Notes under the pieces: generated by a model | What the model was told of the DNA's origin: nothing | The model's input: only the letters and a program-made list of their open reading frames with translations | The model's database searches: none | Program-made: the position numbers and the translations under genes | Assembly (NCBI GenBank): GCA_028867095.1 | Contig: JAGWHA010000005.1 | Coordinates: 1 to 27,732 of the forward strand | Source: Microcaldota archaeon | Lineage (GTDB): Archaea > Micrarchaeota > Micrarchaeia > Micrarchaeales > CABMGC01 | Direction: 5' to 3' | Length of the DNA: 27,732 bases | In this document: positions 6,207 to 13,848 of the stretch, piece by piece | How the letters are laid out: each line of letters opens with the position of its first letter | How positions within the stretch are numbered: the stretch's first letter is position 1

Positions 6207-8771
6207 ATGGCTGATGACAAGGAACCAAAGAAGGGCACGACAAGCACTGTGGCAAAGGAGCTCTACACAAAGGCGGGCAACCTCTTTGAGGACAACAAGT
6301 TCGAGGAGGCAATAGACCTCTACGGCCAGGCGATCCGCGAGGACCCAAAGTACGCAAGCGCATACTTCAACAGGGCGCTTGCCTATGCAATACTAAACAA
6401 GTACGAGCTGGCCACCGCAGATGCCAGGCAGGTGCTTAGGCTCGAGCCAGACAGCTACGACGCCCCGTATGTCATGGGAATCGTCGCTGAGTACCAAAAG
6501 GAGTACGAGCAGGCGAAGGAGTGGTACCAGAAGGCGATCGACAAGAACCCAAAGTACGAGCAGGCGAAGGCAAGGCTCGAGGCGCTAAACAAGAAGGTCG
6601 AGGAGCAGCCAGCTGAAGGAGAGAAGAAGCTGCTCTCCGGAGGGGAGGAGAAGACCGTATCCGAGGAGGGACAGCTAAAGAGCGTGAAGTGGTACAAGTC
6701 AAAGCTAAAGTTCGCAGACATCGTCGGGATGAAGAAGCAGAAGAAGCTCATCCACGAGAACATCATACTTGCAATCAAAAAGCCTGAGCTGCTCCGCGCA
6801 TACGGTAAGAAGCTTGGCCTAGGTGTTCTGTTCTACGGTCCGCCGGGCTGCGGAAAATGCGTGACTGCCGACACTGAAGTGCTGCTGCCCGACGGCAGAT
6901 ATGTCACGATAAAGGAAGTGGTTGATAACAAGGAGCCGTATATAGTGACACTAACAAAGATGCACAAGCTGGCGGTTAGGAAGGTAAGCGGCTGGTGGAA
7001 GCTGGACGGCAAGCCTCTGCTTAGGATAACAACGAAGAGGGGAAGGGTTGTGGAATGCACTCCCGAGCATCCGTTCCTTACAAGGGAGGGCTGGAGCGAG
7101 GCCTCCACCCTAAAAGAGAGCGACAAGATTGGGGTTCCAAGGCATGTTCCGATATTTGGCAACGCAGTGATCAGGGAGTGTGAGGCAAAGCTGCTCGCAT
7201 ACTTTATCGCCGAGGGGGGATTGACGCAGGGAAAGCCAATATTCACAAATTCAGATCCCGAGCTTTTGGAGGACTTCCAGTCTGCAGTTCTGCAGTTCGA
7301 CCGCAAGCTCCACATAAACACTGCGGTGGAACAAGGAGGCGTTATGACGCTACAGGTCGCCGGAAGGTACATACGGGAACTTGGGGCGCAGGGAAGGAGC
7401 TCTATGCAGAGATTCTTGGACGTGCACAGCCTTTCATTCACAAGCTCGTACGAAAAGAAGATACCGCCTGTTGTTTTCACACTGCAAAAGCACCTTCTTG
7501 CCCTGTTCCTAAACCGCCTGTTCTCTGGTGACGGATGGTTTGAGGACAGGGAGGAAAAAGGAATAAAATACGGAACGCGCAGGCACAGAATAATTGGCTA
7601 TTCGAGCAACTCCAAGGTGCTCATTAGGCAGATACAGCACCTTCTGCTCCGCTTCGGGATCCTCTCCAGCATCCACAGCAAATCCGAAAACTTCACGCTG
7701 TCGATTTACAGGAGCAGGGACGTGGACACGTTCATAGACGAGATAGGGATGTTCGGCAACAGAGCCACTTTGCTCTCAAAAAAGAGGGACTCTTGGGGAA
7801 AAATAAAGAAAAAGGGGGGCAGCAGGGTTGTGTATGAGGAAATCAGCAGGATAGAGAGTTTAGAGGCTCCTGAATATGTCTATGACCTAACAGTAGAGGA
7901 AACGCACAACTTTGTGGCGAATGATTTCTTTGTGCACAATACCTATTTCGTCAACGCAATCGGCGGAGAGACCGGGTCGAATTTGCTCGTCGCCGCGATC
8001 AACGAGATAGTTGACATGTATGCGGGCAACACCGAAAAGAACATGCACCAGATCTTCGAGCAGGCGCGAAAGAACACTCCATGCGTTGTCTTCTTCGACG
8101 AGGTAGACGCGCTTGGGATGAAGAGGGACGGAGGGGGCGACGGAGGCGGATCGCAGAGCTACATGCGAATGGCGGTCAACCAGTTCCTCCAGGAGATGGA
8201 CGGAATCGAGAAGAACCCTGAGGGCATCTTTATTATCGGCGCGACAAACCAGCCTTGGGACATGGACCCTGCGCTCAAGCGAAGCGGAAGGTTCGGTGAG
8301 GCGATCTACATACCGCCACCTGACTACCAGACAAGGAAGCAGTCGTTCATATACAACACAAGGAAGATGCCGCTTGGAAAGATTAACTTCGGAAGGCTCG
8401 CAAGGGCGGCTATGGGATTCTCGCAGGCGGACATCGCGGACATCTGCGACAAGACCGCGCTCATCCCTGCGGCGGAGGAGGACAGGACCGGGAAGAAGAG
8501 AAAGATCATGATGAAGGACTTCCTGGGCATGATAAAGCACCACGGCGGGACGCTCGATGAGTGGTATGCGATGGTAAGAAAGGACATAGTGAACAAGACG
8601 GAGACCCAGATAGTCGACGGAAAGAAGCAGGAGATAGTGAAGGAGGGAAAACTCTCCCCGGAGGAGAAGTCGAGGTACAAGCCGCTTGTAAAGGACGTTA
8701 AGAGGAACTCGAGCAAGCTCATGCTCTTCCTGAAGAAGTTCATGAGGATGTTTGCGCTCTACGTCGCGTAG
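6207..8771 (+). CDS. TPR-AAA+ ATPase precursor with an intein in the Walker A motif
   Basis: The precursor has 854 residues from ATG 6207 and 493 after removal of a 361-residue intein. The N-terminus (about 10-130) has three TPR units, for example AIDLYGQAIREDPKYASAYF. After an acidic linker comes an AAA+ module of the Vps4/katanin/Cdc48 type: LKFADIVGMKKQKKLI, Walker A GPPGCGK|T split by the intein, Walker B CVVFFDEVDALG, the second region of homology with GATNQPWDMDPALKRSGRF, and a helical lid. The last 120 residues are charged and unassigned. Such ATPases thread or remodel protein substrates, and the TPRs should recruit a partner; the client is unknown. Without splicing the P-loop is broken, so activity depends on the intein. 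An in-frame TTG at 6198 is a less likely start. Confidence 0.9.
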   Translation: MADDKEPKKGTTSTVAKELYTKAGNLFEDNKFEEAIDLYGQAIREDPKYASAYFNRALAYAILNKYELATADARQVLRLEPDSYDAPYVMGIVAEYQKEYEQAKEWYQKAIDKNPKYEQAKARLEALNKKVEEQPAEGEKKLLSGGEEKTVSEEGQLKSVKWYKSKLKFADIVGMKKQKKLIHENIILAIKKPELLRAYGKKLGLGVLFYGPPGCGKCVTADTEVLLPDGRYVTIKEVVDNKEPYIVTLTKMHKLAVRKVSGWWKLDGKPLLRITTKRGRVVECTPEHPFLTREGWSEASTLKESDKIGVPRHVPIFGNAVIRECEAKLLAYFIAEGGLTQGKPIFTNSDPELLEDFQSAVLQFDRKLHINTAVEQGGVMTLQVAGRYIRELGAQGRSSMQRFLDVHSLSFTSSYEKKIPPVVFTLQKHLLALFLNRLFSGDGWFEDREEKGIKYGTRRHRIIGYSSNSKVLIRQIQHLLLRFGILSSIHSKSENFTLSIYRSRDVDTFIDEIGMFGNRATLLSKKRDSWGKIKKKGGSRVVYEEISRIESLEAPEYVYDLTVEETHNFVANDFFVHNTYFVNAIGGETGSNLLVAAINEIVDMYAGNTEKNMHQIFEQARKNTPCVVFFDEVDALGMKRDGGGDGGGSQSYMRMAVNQFLQEMDGIEKNPEGIFIIGATNQPWDMDPALKRSGRFGEAIYIPPPDYQTRKQSFIYNTRKMPLGKINFGRLARAAMGFSQADIADICDKTALIPAAEEDRTGKKRKIMMKDFLGMIKHHGGTLDEWYAMVRKDIVNKTETQIVDGKKQEIVKEGKLSPEEKSRYKPLVKDVKRNSSKLMLFLKKFMRMFALYVA
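6858..7940 (+). mobile_element. Intein with LAGLIDADG homing endonuclease, inserted between Lys and Thr of Walker A
   Basis: This 361-codon in-frame insertion begins with Cys1 (CVTADTEVLLPDG, block A) and has block B GRVVECTPEHPFLT with the TxxH motif. Block F is EYVYDLTVEETHNFVAND, and it ends FFVHN with the penultimate His and terminal Asn. The +1 extein residue is Thr. All residues for class 1 splicing are present. Two LAGLIDADG-type helices, LLAYFIAEGG and FLNRLFSGDGWF, retain acidic residues (Glu and Asp), so the endonuclease may be active. Splicing would join GPPGCGK to TYFVNAIGG, restoring a canonical P-loop. Conserved ATPase P-loops are known favourite intein sites. Confidence 0.95.
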
Positions 8772-8796
8772 GCGAATGGCGATAAAAAGTGAATCA

Positions 8797-9750
8797 ATGG
8801 CAACCAAAAAACACGCAGTCAGTGGACCAAGGGTGATGAACATAAACAACTGGGAGGGCGAGTGGGTGGAGGCGCTCTCGGCTTATCTTGACATCAAGCC
8901 AGTGCCGGTAAAGGGGACGATATTTGCGACCGGAATGGGCGGCAGCGGGATAGTTGGGGAGGTCCTAAAGCACATCACAAACAAGAGCATAAAGTTCTCA
9001 AAGCTCCCGATCAAGGAGAAGGTCGACTGGGTGGTTGCCATAAGCTACTCTGGCAACACCACTGAGACAATTTACAGCGTAAAGCAGATGAAGAGGCGGG
9101 GCGCGAAGATAATCGCGATCACCTCGGGAGGGAAACTTCCAAAATACGCGGACTACGTTGTCAAGCTCCCTGAGGGGATGCTCCCAAGAGACGGATTCCC
9201 ATACATGCTTTCAGCGGCGCTTGCTGTGGTGGGCTGCAAAAAGGAGCTTAGGGAGGCGATAAAGGCAGTGAGGTCGACGGATCTCAAGCAGGCGAAGAAG
9301 ATTGTTGAGCTCATCGAGGGAAGGACTCCGGTGATCTACTCCTCGGGGTGGATGATTGCAGCAGCAAAGCGATTCAAGCAGCAGCTAAACGAGAACGCGA
9401 AGATGTTCGCCTTCTTCTCGAAGATGCCAGACTCGTTCCACAACGACATCGAGCCCTTCTTCTGGGACAACAAGCCATTCTCTGCAAAACGAAGGGATGG
9501 ATTCGTCCCGGTCATAATAGGGAACGGGTATCTCGCATACAAGACCGCACAGTTCCTGCCCAACGCCTTCCACATAAAGGCAAAGAAGACAAACAAGGTG
9601 CTTGAGGTGGTCAGCTCGATCTATCTGCTGGACTATGTCTCGTTCAAGCTTGCCGAAAAGCGCAAGATGGACAGGATAAGCATACCTGGGATAACAATGG
9701 GCAGGCAGGTAATCAGCGGACTCAAGAGCTTCCACACGAAGGTTGGATGA
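8797..9750 (+). CDS. Bifunctional phosphoglucose/phosphomannose isomerase
   Basis: The protein has 317 residues from ATG 8797, chosen because AGTGA lies 4 nt upstream; ATG 8776 would add seven residues. It has two SIS (sugar isomerase) domains. The first has TGMGGSGIVGEVL and VAISYSGNTTETIYSVKQM; the second includes VIYSSGWMIAAAKRFKQQLNENAK and PDSFHNDIEPF, where NEN and HN fit the catalytic Glu/His region of the archaeal PGI/PMI family. The enzyme interconverts glucose 6-phosphate or mannose 6-phosphate with fructose 6-phosphate, linking glycolysis with glycan-precursor synthesis. It starts within 30 nt of the AAA+ stop and is probably the last gene of that operon. It ends 9 nt from the convergent tRNA-His. 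Confidence 0.87.
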   Translation: MATKKHAVSGPRVMNINNWEGEWVEALSAYLDIKPVPVKGTIFATGMGGSGIVGEVLKHITNKSIKFSKLPIKEKVDWVVAISYSGNTTETIYSVKQMKRRGAKIIAITSGGKLPKYADYVVKLPEGMLPRDGFPYMLSAALAVVGCKKELREAIKAVRSTDLKQAKKIVELIEGRTPVIYSSGWMIAAAKRFKQQLNENAKMFAFFSKMPDSFHNDIEPFFWDNKPFSAKRRDGFVPVIIGNGYLAYKTAQFLPNAFHIKAKKTNKVLEVVSSIYLLDYVSFKLAEKRKMDRISIPGITMGRQVISGLKSFHTKVG

Positions 9751-9759
9751 ATAATAAAG

Positions 9760-9831
9760 GGCCTAGGCCGGGAATCGGACCCGGACTAGGGGATCCACAG
9801 TCCCCCGTGCAGCCATTACACCACCAAGGCC
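9760..9831 (-). tRNA. tRNA-His (GTG)
   Basis: The coding strand folds as a cloverleaf. The acceptor GGCCTTGG pairs with CCTAGGCC and includes the His-specific extra 5' G (position -1) opposite C73; there is one T-T mismatch in the stem. The anticodon stem GGGGA/TCCCC encloses loop CTGTGGA, giving anticodon GTG. The T-stem CCGGG/CCCGG encloses TCCGATT. There is no intron and no encoded CCA. A TATA box lies about 24 bp upstream, at 9849-9861. Confidence 0.93.
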
Positions 9832-9848
9832 ATAGCTACTTCTGTTCG

Positions 9849-9861
9849 TTTATATTATTAA
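9849..9861 (-). promoter_or_regulatory. TATA box for tRNA-His
   Basis: TTAATAATATAAA on the coding strand is centred about 24 bp upstream of the tRNA 5' end at 9831. This is normal spacing for an archaeal stable-RNA promoter. Confidence 0.55.
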
Positions 9862-9879
9862 GCGTTAGCAGCTCTTTGT

Positions 9880-10950
9880 TTAATACTGCTTCAGGGGATA
9901 TTTATTGCCTCTCCACTTTATCTCTTTCATGTTTTTGGCCACAAGCAGGTTTAGAAGGTATAGGAATGGAAGCAGGGGGCTTATGATGAAAAATTCAGGA
10001 TATTTCTTCCTGAGTCTGAGGTATCCGCGGGCAGTTCCGACTAAGATGGGAAGCAAGAGTAGGAGGAATAGAATGTTGTAGAATATCCCGAGAAATATTC
10101 CGGACAGCAGCACCAGAATCTGCGCAGAATAGAAAGCTATCCCAAAATAGAAGATTTTATTGTCACCGAGAATAGAGAGCGAGGTCTGTCGGTTTGCCCA
10201 TTCGACAAATTCTCCTGCGCCCTCTTTGACATTGACCTGCAGCCTGGCATTTTTGGAGTAGAATACCTCTAAGGCTTTTTTCTTTGAGATTTTTGTAAGT
10301 GCTATGTCGTCGGAAAGAGACTCCTTGAATAAGCCCAGACTTTTCTGGTCAAGCAGCTCCTTTCTGAAGGCCAATGATCCTCCCCACCCAAATACGGTAA
10401 GCTTTGACTCCATAAGGCCCTCTCCGACAAGGCCCCAGGCACTCTTTACTTTCGACCAGAAGCCGCCAAGGGGGTTGAAAAATGGGTATCCGGTGGAAAG
10501 CCCTATTTTCTTGTCTGATAGCGGGGCCAAAAGATTCCCAAGCCACTCTTTCTCTGGCAAAATATCCGAATCTGCAATCGCATATGCCGAATAGCTCCTG
10601 AACTTCTCCAAAGCAGTGGCTATTGCCCTTACCTTCCCGCTGCAATTTCTGCATTCGGCGCTCGAAAGGATGTATTTTAGCCGGAGTTTTTTGATTGCCT
10701 TGAGCGAGAGATCGCTTTCATCGTCCACAACGCAAATCAGGTCGTAATTCGGGTAACTTTGATCATTTATCGCTCGAAGATTCTTTTCTAGAGTGACGTC
10801 CTCGCCGCGGCACGGTACAATCACCAAAGTTTTTGGGGAGTGCTTTGCTTTGAACCCCTTCGGCACGTAACTCCTTGCGCCCAGAAACAGCATCCCTGCG
10901 GCTACTAGAGAGACTGACAGCAGGTATGCCTGGAATAGGCTAAAGTACAT
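9880..10950 (-). CDS. Membrane-bound GT2 family glycosyltransferase
   Basis: The 356-residue protein has an N-terminal membrane helix (about 5-25), a GT-A catalytic domain and two or three C-terminal hydrophobic segments (about 265-335). Catalytic features are LVIVPCRGED (start of the nucleotide-sugar fold), VVDDESD, the DXD-like ADSDILP, LSDDIALTK (general-base Asp) and EWANRQTS, which resembles the (Q/R)xxRW motif of processive and ceramide-glucosyltransferase-like enzymes. The protein should transfer a sugar from an NDP-sugar to a lipid or polymer at the cytoplasmic membrane; the acceptor is unknown. It is a single gene with its own TATA box about 25 bp before the ATG. It may use sugars supplied through the nearby PGI/PMI, but this is a loose inference. 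Confidence 0.85.
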   Translation of the reverse strand: MYFSLFQAYLLSVSLVAAGMLFLGARSYVPKGFKAKHSPKTLVIVPCRGEDVTLEKNLRAINDQSYPNYDLICVVDDESDLSLKAIKKLRLKYILSSAECRNCSGKVRAIATALEKFRSYSAYAIADSDILPEKEWLGNLLAPLSDKKIGLSTGYPFFNPLGGFWSKVKSAWGLVGEGLMESKLTVFGWGGSLAFRKELLDQKSLGLFKESLSDDIALTKISKKKALEVFYSKNARLQVNVKEGAGEFVEWANRQTSLSILGDNKIFYFGIAFYSAQILVLLSGIFLGIFYNILFLLLLLPILVGTARGYLRLRKKYPEFFIISPLLPFLYLLNLLVAKNMKEIKWRGNKYPLKQY

Positions 10951-10970
10951 GGAAGGATTATGGATTGGAG

Positions 10971-10980
10971 GGATAAAAAG
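10971..10980 (-). promoter_or_regulatory. TATA box for the GT2 gene
   Basis: CTTTTTATCC on the coding strand is centred about 26 bp upstream of ATG 10950, which predicts a leaderless transcript. Confidence 0.5.
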
Positions 10981-11023
10981 CCATCAGGAGGCTTGAAAGC
11001 CAATTAAATGCATAATCTTACAA

Positions 11024-11037
11024 CTTTCTATTGAAAG
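11024..11037. promoter_or_regulatory. Inverted repeat upstream of the HTH-grpE-dnaK-dnaJ promoter (candidate operator)
   Basis: CTTTC-TATT-GAAAG is a perfect 5-bp inverted repeat with a 4-nt spacer. It ends 12 bp upstream of the TATA element at 11050-11057. The position suits a regulator or activator site for the chaperone operon. It is short enough to occur by chance in AT-rich DNA. Confidence 0.3.
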
Positions 11038-11049
11038 AAAGCAAAGATA

Positions 11050-11057
11050 TTTATATT
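11050..11057 (+). promoter_or_regulatory. TATA box of the chaperone operon
   Basis: TTTATATT, within a longer AT run, is centred about 25 bp before ATG 11078, so the operon mRNA probably starts at the start codon of its first gene. Confidence 0.55.
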
Positions 11058-11077
11058 ATTTCAAACATACCTCTATC

Positions 11078-11524
11078 ATGGCAACTGGAGAGAAGATAGC
11101 CGTTAGGCAGATACAGAAGCCGCAGAAGGAAAACGTGGACACGCTGGTGTCGTGGTTCCTCAAGTCCCTTGACATCTCGGAAAGCGAGGATACGCTTGAG
11201 CCAGGGATGCTCAAGCAGATCGTGATAACCAGCTTCGAGGGCGTGGGGATAACGAGCAGGGAGCTAAACGACAAGCTTGAGACGCCAAGGACTACGGTCA
11301 TTTACCATCTTAACAGGTTCATAAGCTCTGGGCTCATCGTGAGGCGGGGGAGGAAGTACTTTCTTAGGGCAACAGACATGGAGAGCACAATAGAGGAGAT
11401 GCAGGCGGACATGGAAAGGGAGTTCGGCAGGATGATGGAGATAGCCGAGAAATTCGACCAGATGATGATGGGGGATATTTACGGACGAGGAAAAGGACAA
11501 AAAAGAATCGCAAAAAGAAAGTGA
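11078..11524 (+). CDS. Winged-helix transcription regulator, first gene of the grpE-dnaK-dnaJ operon
   Basis: The 148-residue protein has an ArsR/GntR-like winged-helix pattern. A helix (EPGMLKQIVITSFEGVGITSRELND) is followed by the probable recognition helix TPRTTVIYHLNRFISSGLIV and the wing RRGRKYFLRA. A helical C-terminus rich in Met/Glu (MESTIEEMQADMEREFG) may dimerise. Its place before grpE-dnaK-dnaJ mirrors bacterial hrcA, so it may be a heat-shock repressor (inference; it is not homologous to HrcA as far as I can see). The final 16 residues ([16 protein letters not shown]) are very basic and overlap the grpE reading frame. They may be an out-of-frame artefact if a base is miscalled in the G run at 11470-11474. 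Confidence 0.75.
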   Translation: MATGEKIAVRQIQKPQKENVDTLVSWFLKSLDISESEDTLEPGMLKQIVITSFEGVGITSRELNDKLETPRTTVIYHLNRFISSGLIVRRGRKYFLRATDMESTIEEMQADMEREFGRMMEIAEKFDQMMMGDIYGRGKGQKRIAKRK

Positions 11525-11987
11525 GCAGGCAATTGAGGAGGCTCGTGAGAAAGCCCCTGACGAGTCGGAGGGGCTAAAGGACAGGCTTCTGAGGCTTGCA
11601 GCGGAGTTTGACAACTACAAGAAGAGGACAGGAAAGGAGATCGAGGCCTCGAAAAACCTGGGAAAGGCGGAGTTTGCAAAGAAGCTTCTTCCGACCCTAG
11701 ACGAGTTTGAGCTTGCGATAAGCTCGATGGACAGCAGCAAGAACGACGCTCTCAAGGGAATGAAGCTTGTCTACTCCAACCTCGTTGATGCGCTGAAGGC
11801 GGAAGGCCTCCAGGAGATGGAGGCCAAGGGGAAGGCGGATCCGTACAGGCACGAGGTTGTGATGGCAAAGGAAAGCGAGAAGGAGGATGGGACGATCCTT
11901 GAGGTCGTCAGGAAAGGATACATGTTCAAGGATTTGATGATAAGGCCGGCTTCGGTCATTGTCTCGAAAGGAAAAATAGGTGAATGA
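11475..11987 (+). CDS. grpE: GrpE nucleotide exchange factor (start unresolved)
   Basis: This frame encodes a clear GrpE. An acidic helical N-terminus ([11 protein letters not shown]) is followed by [20 protein letters not shown], the [13 protein letters not shown] core, and the C-terminal beta domain with [12 protein letters not shown] and [20 protein letters not shown]. GrpE releases ADP from DnaK. The frame is open from 11469, just after TGA codons at 11463 and 11466, yet has no ATG, GTG or TTG before the conserved core. Only ATA (11475) or ATT (11532) could start it. Three ATGs in a row (11462-11470) lie in the frame of the upstream gene. If one G of the GGGGG run at 11470-11474 were absent, the HTH gene would read straight into grpE. 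From ATA the product has 170 residues, a normal GrpE length. Confidence 0.88.
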   Translation: MFTDEEKDKKESQKESEQAIEEAREKAPDESEGLKDRLLRLAAEFDNYKKRTGKEIEASKNLGKAEFAKKLLPTLDEFELAISSMDSSKNDALKGMKLVYSNLVDALKAEGLQEMEAKGKADPYRHEVVMAKESEKEDGTILEVVRKGYMFKDLMIRPASVIVSKGKIGE

Positions 11988-11988
11988 A

Positions 11989-13848
11989 ATGAAAATTATT
12001 GGAATAGATTTGGGAACATCGAACTCGGCAGCTGCGGTACTTGAGGGCGGAAGGCCGGTGCTAATACCTAGCAGCGAGGGCACGTCTCTCTACGGCAAGT
12101 CGTTCCCGAGCTACGTCGCCTTCACAAAGGACGGGCAGAGGATAGTGGGAGAGCCGGCAAAGAGGCAGGCGGTCGCGAACTCGGAGGGCACCGTTTCAGC
12201 GTTCAAGAGAAAGATAGGGACTGATTACAGGTACAAGATATTCGGAAAGGAGTACTCGCCCCAGGAGCTCTCGGCGATGCTTTTGCAGAAGATAAAGAGC
12301 GACGCGGAGGCATTCCTCGGTGAGACGATAACAAAGGCGGTGATAACAGTGCCTGCATACTTTAATGACAACCAGAGGCAGGCGACAAAGGACGCCGGCC
12401 AGATTGCGGGGCTTGAGGTCGTAAGACTGGTGAACGAGCCCACTGCTGCAAGCCTGGCCTACGGAATCGACAAGGCGGACAAGGAGATGAAGATCCTCGT
12501 CTACGATTTCGGCGGGGGAACACTGGACGTCACGATCATGGACTTCGGAAAGGGAGTCTTCGAGGTGAAATCCACCAACGGCGACACGCAGCTTGGCGGC
12601 ACTGATATGGACAATGCAATCGTCAACTTCCTGCTTGCAGAGGTAAAGAAGAGCGCGGGCATCGACATTTCAGGGGACAAGCAGGCGATGCAGAGGCTAA
12701 GGGAGGCGGGGGAGAAGGCAAAGATAGAGCTTTCGACAACTCTGACAAGCGACATAAACCTGCCGTTCCTCGGAATGGGGCCTGGAAACGCGCCCGTGCA
12801 CTTCACATACCAGTTCACAAGGGCAAAGCTTGAGGAGATAGTCGTGCCGATAGTCGAAAGGACGACAAAGCCGGTTGCAAACGCGCTAAAGGACGCAAAG
12901 CTCGAGCCAAAGGACATCGACAAGGTGATACTTGTCGGAGGGCCTACGAGGATGCCGATTGTGCAAAGATACGTGGAGCAGCTGCTCGGAAAGAAGATTG
13001 AGAGGGGAGTGGACCCGATGGAGGCGGTCGCCTTCGGAGCGGCGATACAGGCAGGAGTGCTTACCGGAGAGGTGAAGGACATAGTGCTGCTTGACGTGAC
13101 CCCGCTTTCGCTTGGAATCGAGACGCTGGGGGGCGTGATGACAAAGCTGATCGACAAGAACACAACAATACCAATCAAGAAGTCGCAGGTGTTCACAACT
13201 GCGGACGATTCGCAGACAAGCGTGGACATACACATACTGCAGGGGGAGAGGGCGACATCCAAGGACAACATAGAGCTTGGAAGGTTCACCCTGATGGGCC
13301 TGCCGCCAGCGCCTAGGGGCACCCCCCAGATAGAGGTCTCCTTTGACATCGACGCAAACGGCATACTGCACGTTACCGCAAAGGACAAGGCCACAGGAAA
13401 GGAGCAGAGCATGCAGGTCGTCGCGCCGCACAAGATGAGCAAGGAGGAGATCGAGAAGAGGATGAAGGAGGCGGAGCAGTTCTCGGAGGAGGACAAGAAG
13501 ATCCGAGACTACATAGAGCTCAAGAACAGCACTGAATCCATGATCTACTCTGCAGAAAAGCTCATCAAGGAGGACGGGTCTAAGGTCTCGGCCGAAATAA
13601 AGGGGAAGGTGGAGAAGGCGATCCAGGACGCGAAGGACGCGATAAAGAAGGAGGAGGAGCCGAACCTCAAGGAGAAGTTTGAGGCGCTAAAGGAGGCGAT
13701 GCAGGGCATGGGCGCAGAGATGTACAAGCAGGCAGGCGCAGGGCAGCCGGGGGCCGGGGAGGCAGGTCCGGAGGGGGAGGGCCAGCCGGGACCTGAGGGC
13801 GATGACAAGGGCAACACGCAGGATGCGGACTTCAAGGTAGAGAAGTAA
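11989..13848 (+). CDS. dnaK: Chaperone protein DnaK (Hsp70)
   Basis: The product has 619 residues from ATG 11989, chosen over GTG 11980 because GGTGA lies 5 nt before the ATG and the family start is KIIGIDLGT. ATPase motifs are [51 protein letters not shown] and VGGPTRMP. The linker and substrate domain follow with [17 protein letters not shown] and ILQGERA. The tail is Gly/Pro/Glu-rich ([13 protein letters not shown]) and ends DADFKVEK rather than the bacterial EEVD-like form. The ATPase domain appears to lack the insert found in proteobacterial DnaK. It refolds proteins with DnaJ and GrpE and sits between their genes: the grpE stop is 1 nt upstream and its own stop overlaps the dnaJ start. 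Confidence 0.97.
   Translation: MKIIGIDLGTSNSAAAVLEGGRPVLIPSSEGTSLYGKSFPSYVAFTKDGQRIVGEPAKRQAVANSEGTVSAFKRKIGTDYRYKIFGKEYSPQELSAMLLQKIKSDAEAFLGETITKAVITVPAYFNDNQRQATKDAGQIAGLEVVRLVNEPTAASLAYGIDKADKEMKILVYDFGGGTLDVTIMDFGKGVFEVKSTNGDTQLGGTDMDNAIVNFLLAEVKKSAGIDISGDKQAMQRLREAGEKAKIELSTTLTSDINLPFLGMGPGNAPVHFTYQFTRAKLEEIVVPIVERTTKPVANALKDAKLEPKDIDKVILVGGPTRMPIVQRYVEQLLGKKIERGVDPMEAVAFGAAIQAGVLTGEVKDIVLLDVTPLSLGIETLGGVMTKLIDKNTTIPIKKSQVFTTADDSQTSVDIHILQGERATSKDNIELGRFTLMGLPPAPRGTPQIEVSFDIDANGILHVTAKDKATGKEQSMQVVAPHKMSKEEIEKRMKEAEQFSEEDKKIRDYIELKNSTESMIYSAEKLIKEDGSKVSAEIKGKVEKAIQDAKDAIKKEEEPNLKEKFEALKEAMQGMGAEMYKQAGAGQPGAGEAGPEGEGQPGPEGDDKGNTQDADFKVEK

Noticed and set aside
7887..8849. A 320-codon open frame on the minus strand across the AAA+ ATPase gene
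   Set aside because: It lies fully antisense to a conserved ATPase, has Leu/Arg/His-biased composition without any motif, and is explained by codon bias of the real gene.
9747..9986. A 79-codon plus-strand open frame covering the tRNA-His gene
   Set aside because: It runs antisense through the tRNA and its promoter into the GT2 gene and has no protein-like features.
12501..13496. A 331-codon minus-strand open frame inside dnaK
   Set aside because: Its Ser/Pro/Cys-rich composition is typical of reverse-strand reading, and dnaK is intact on the other strand.
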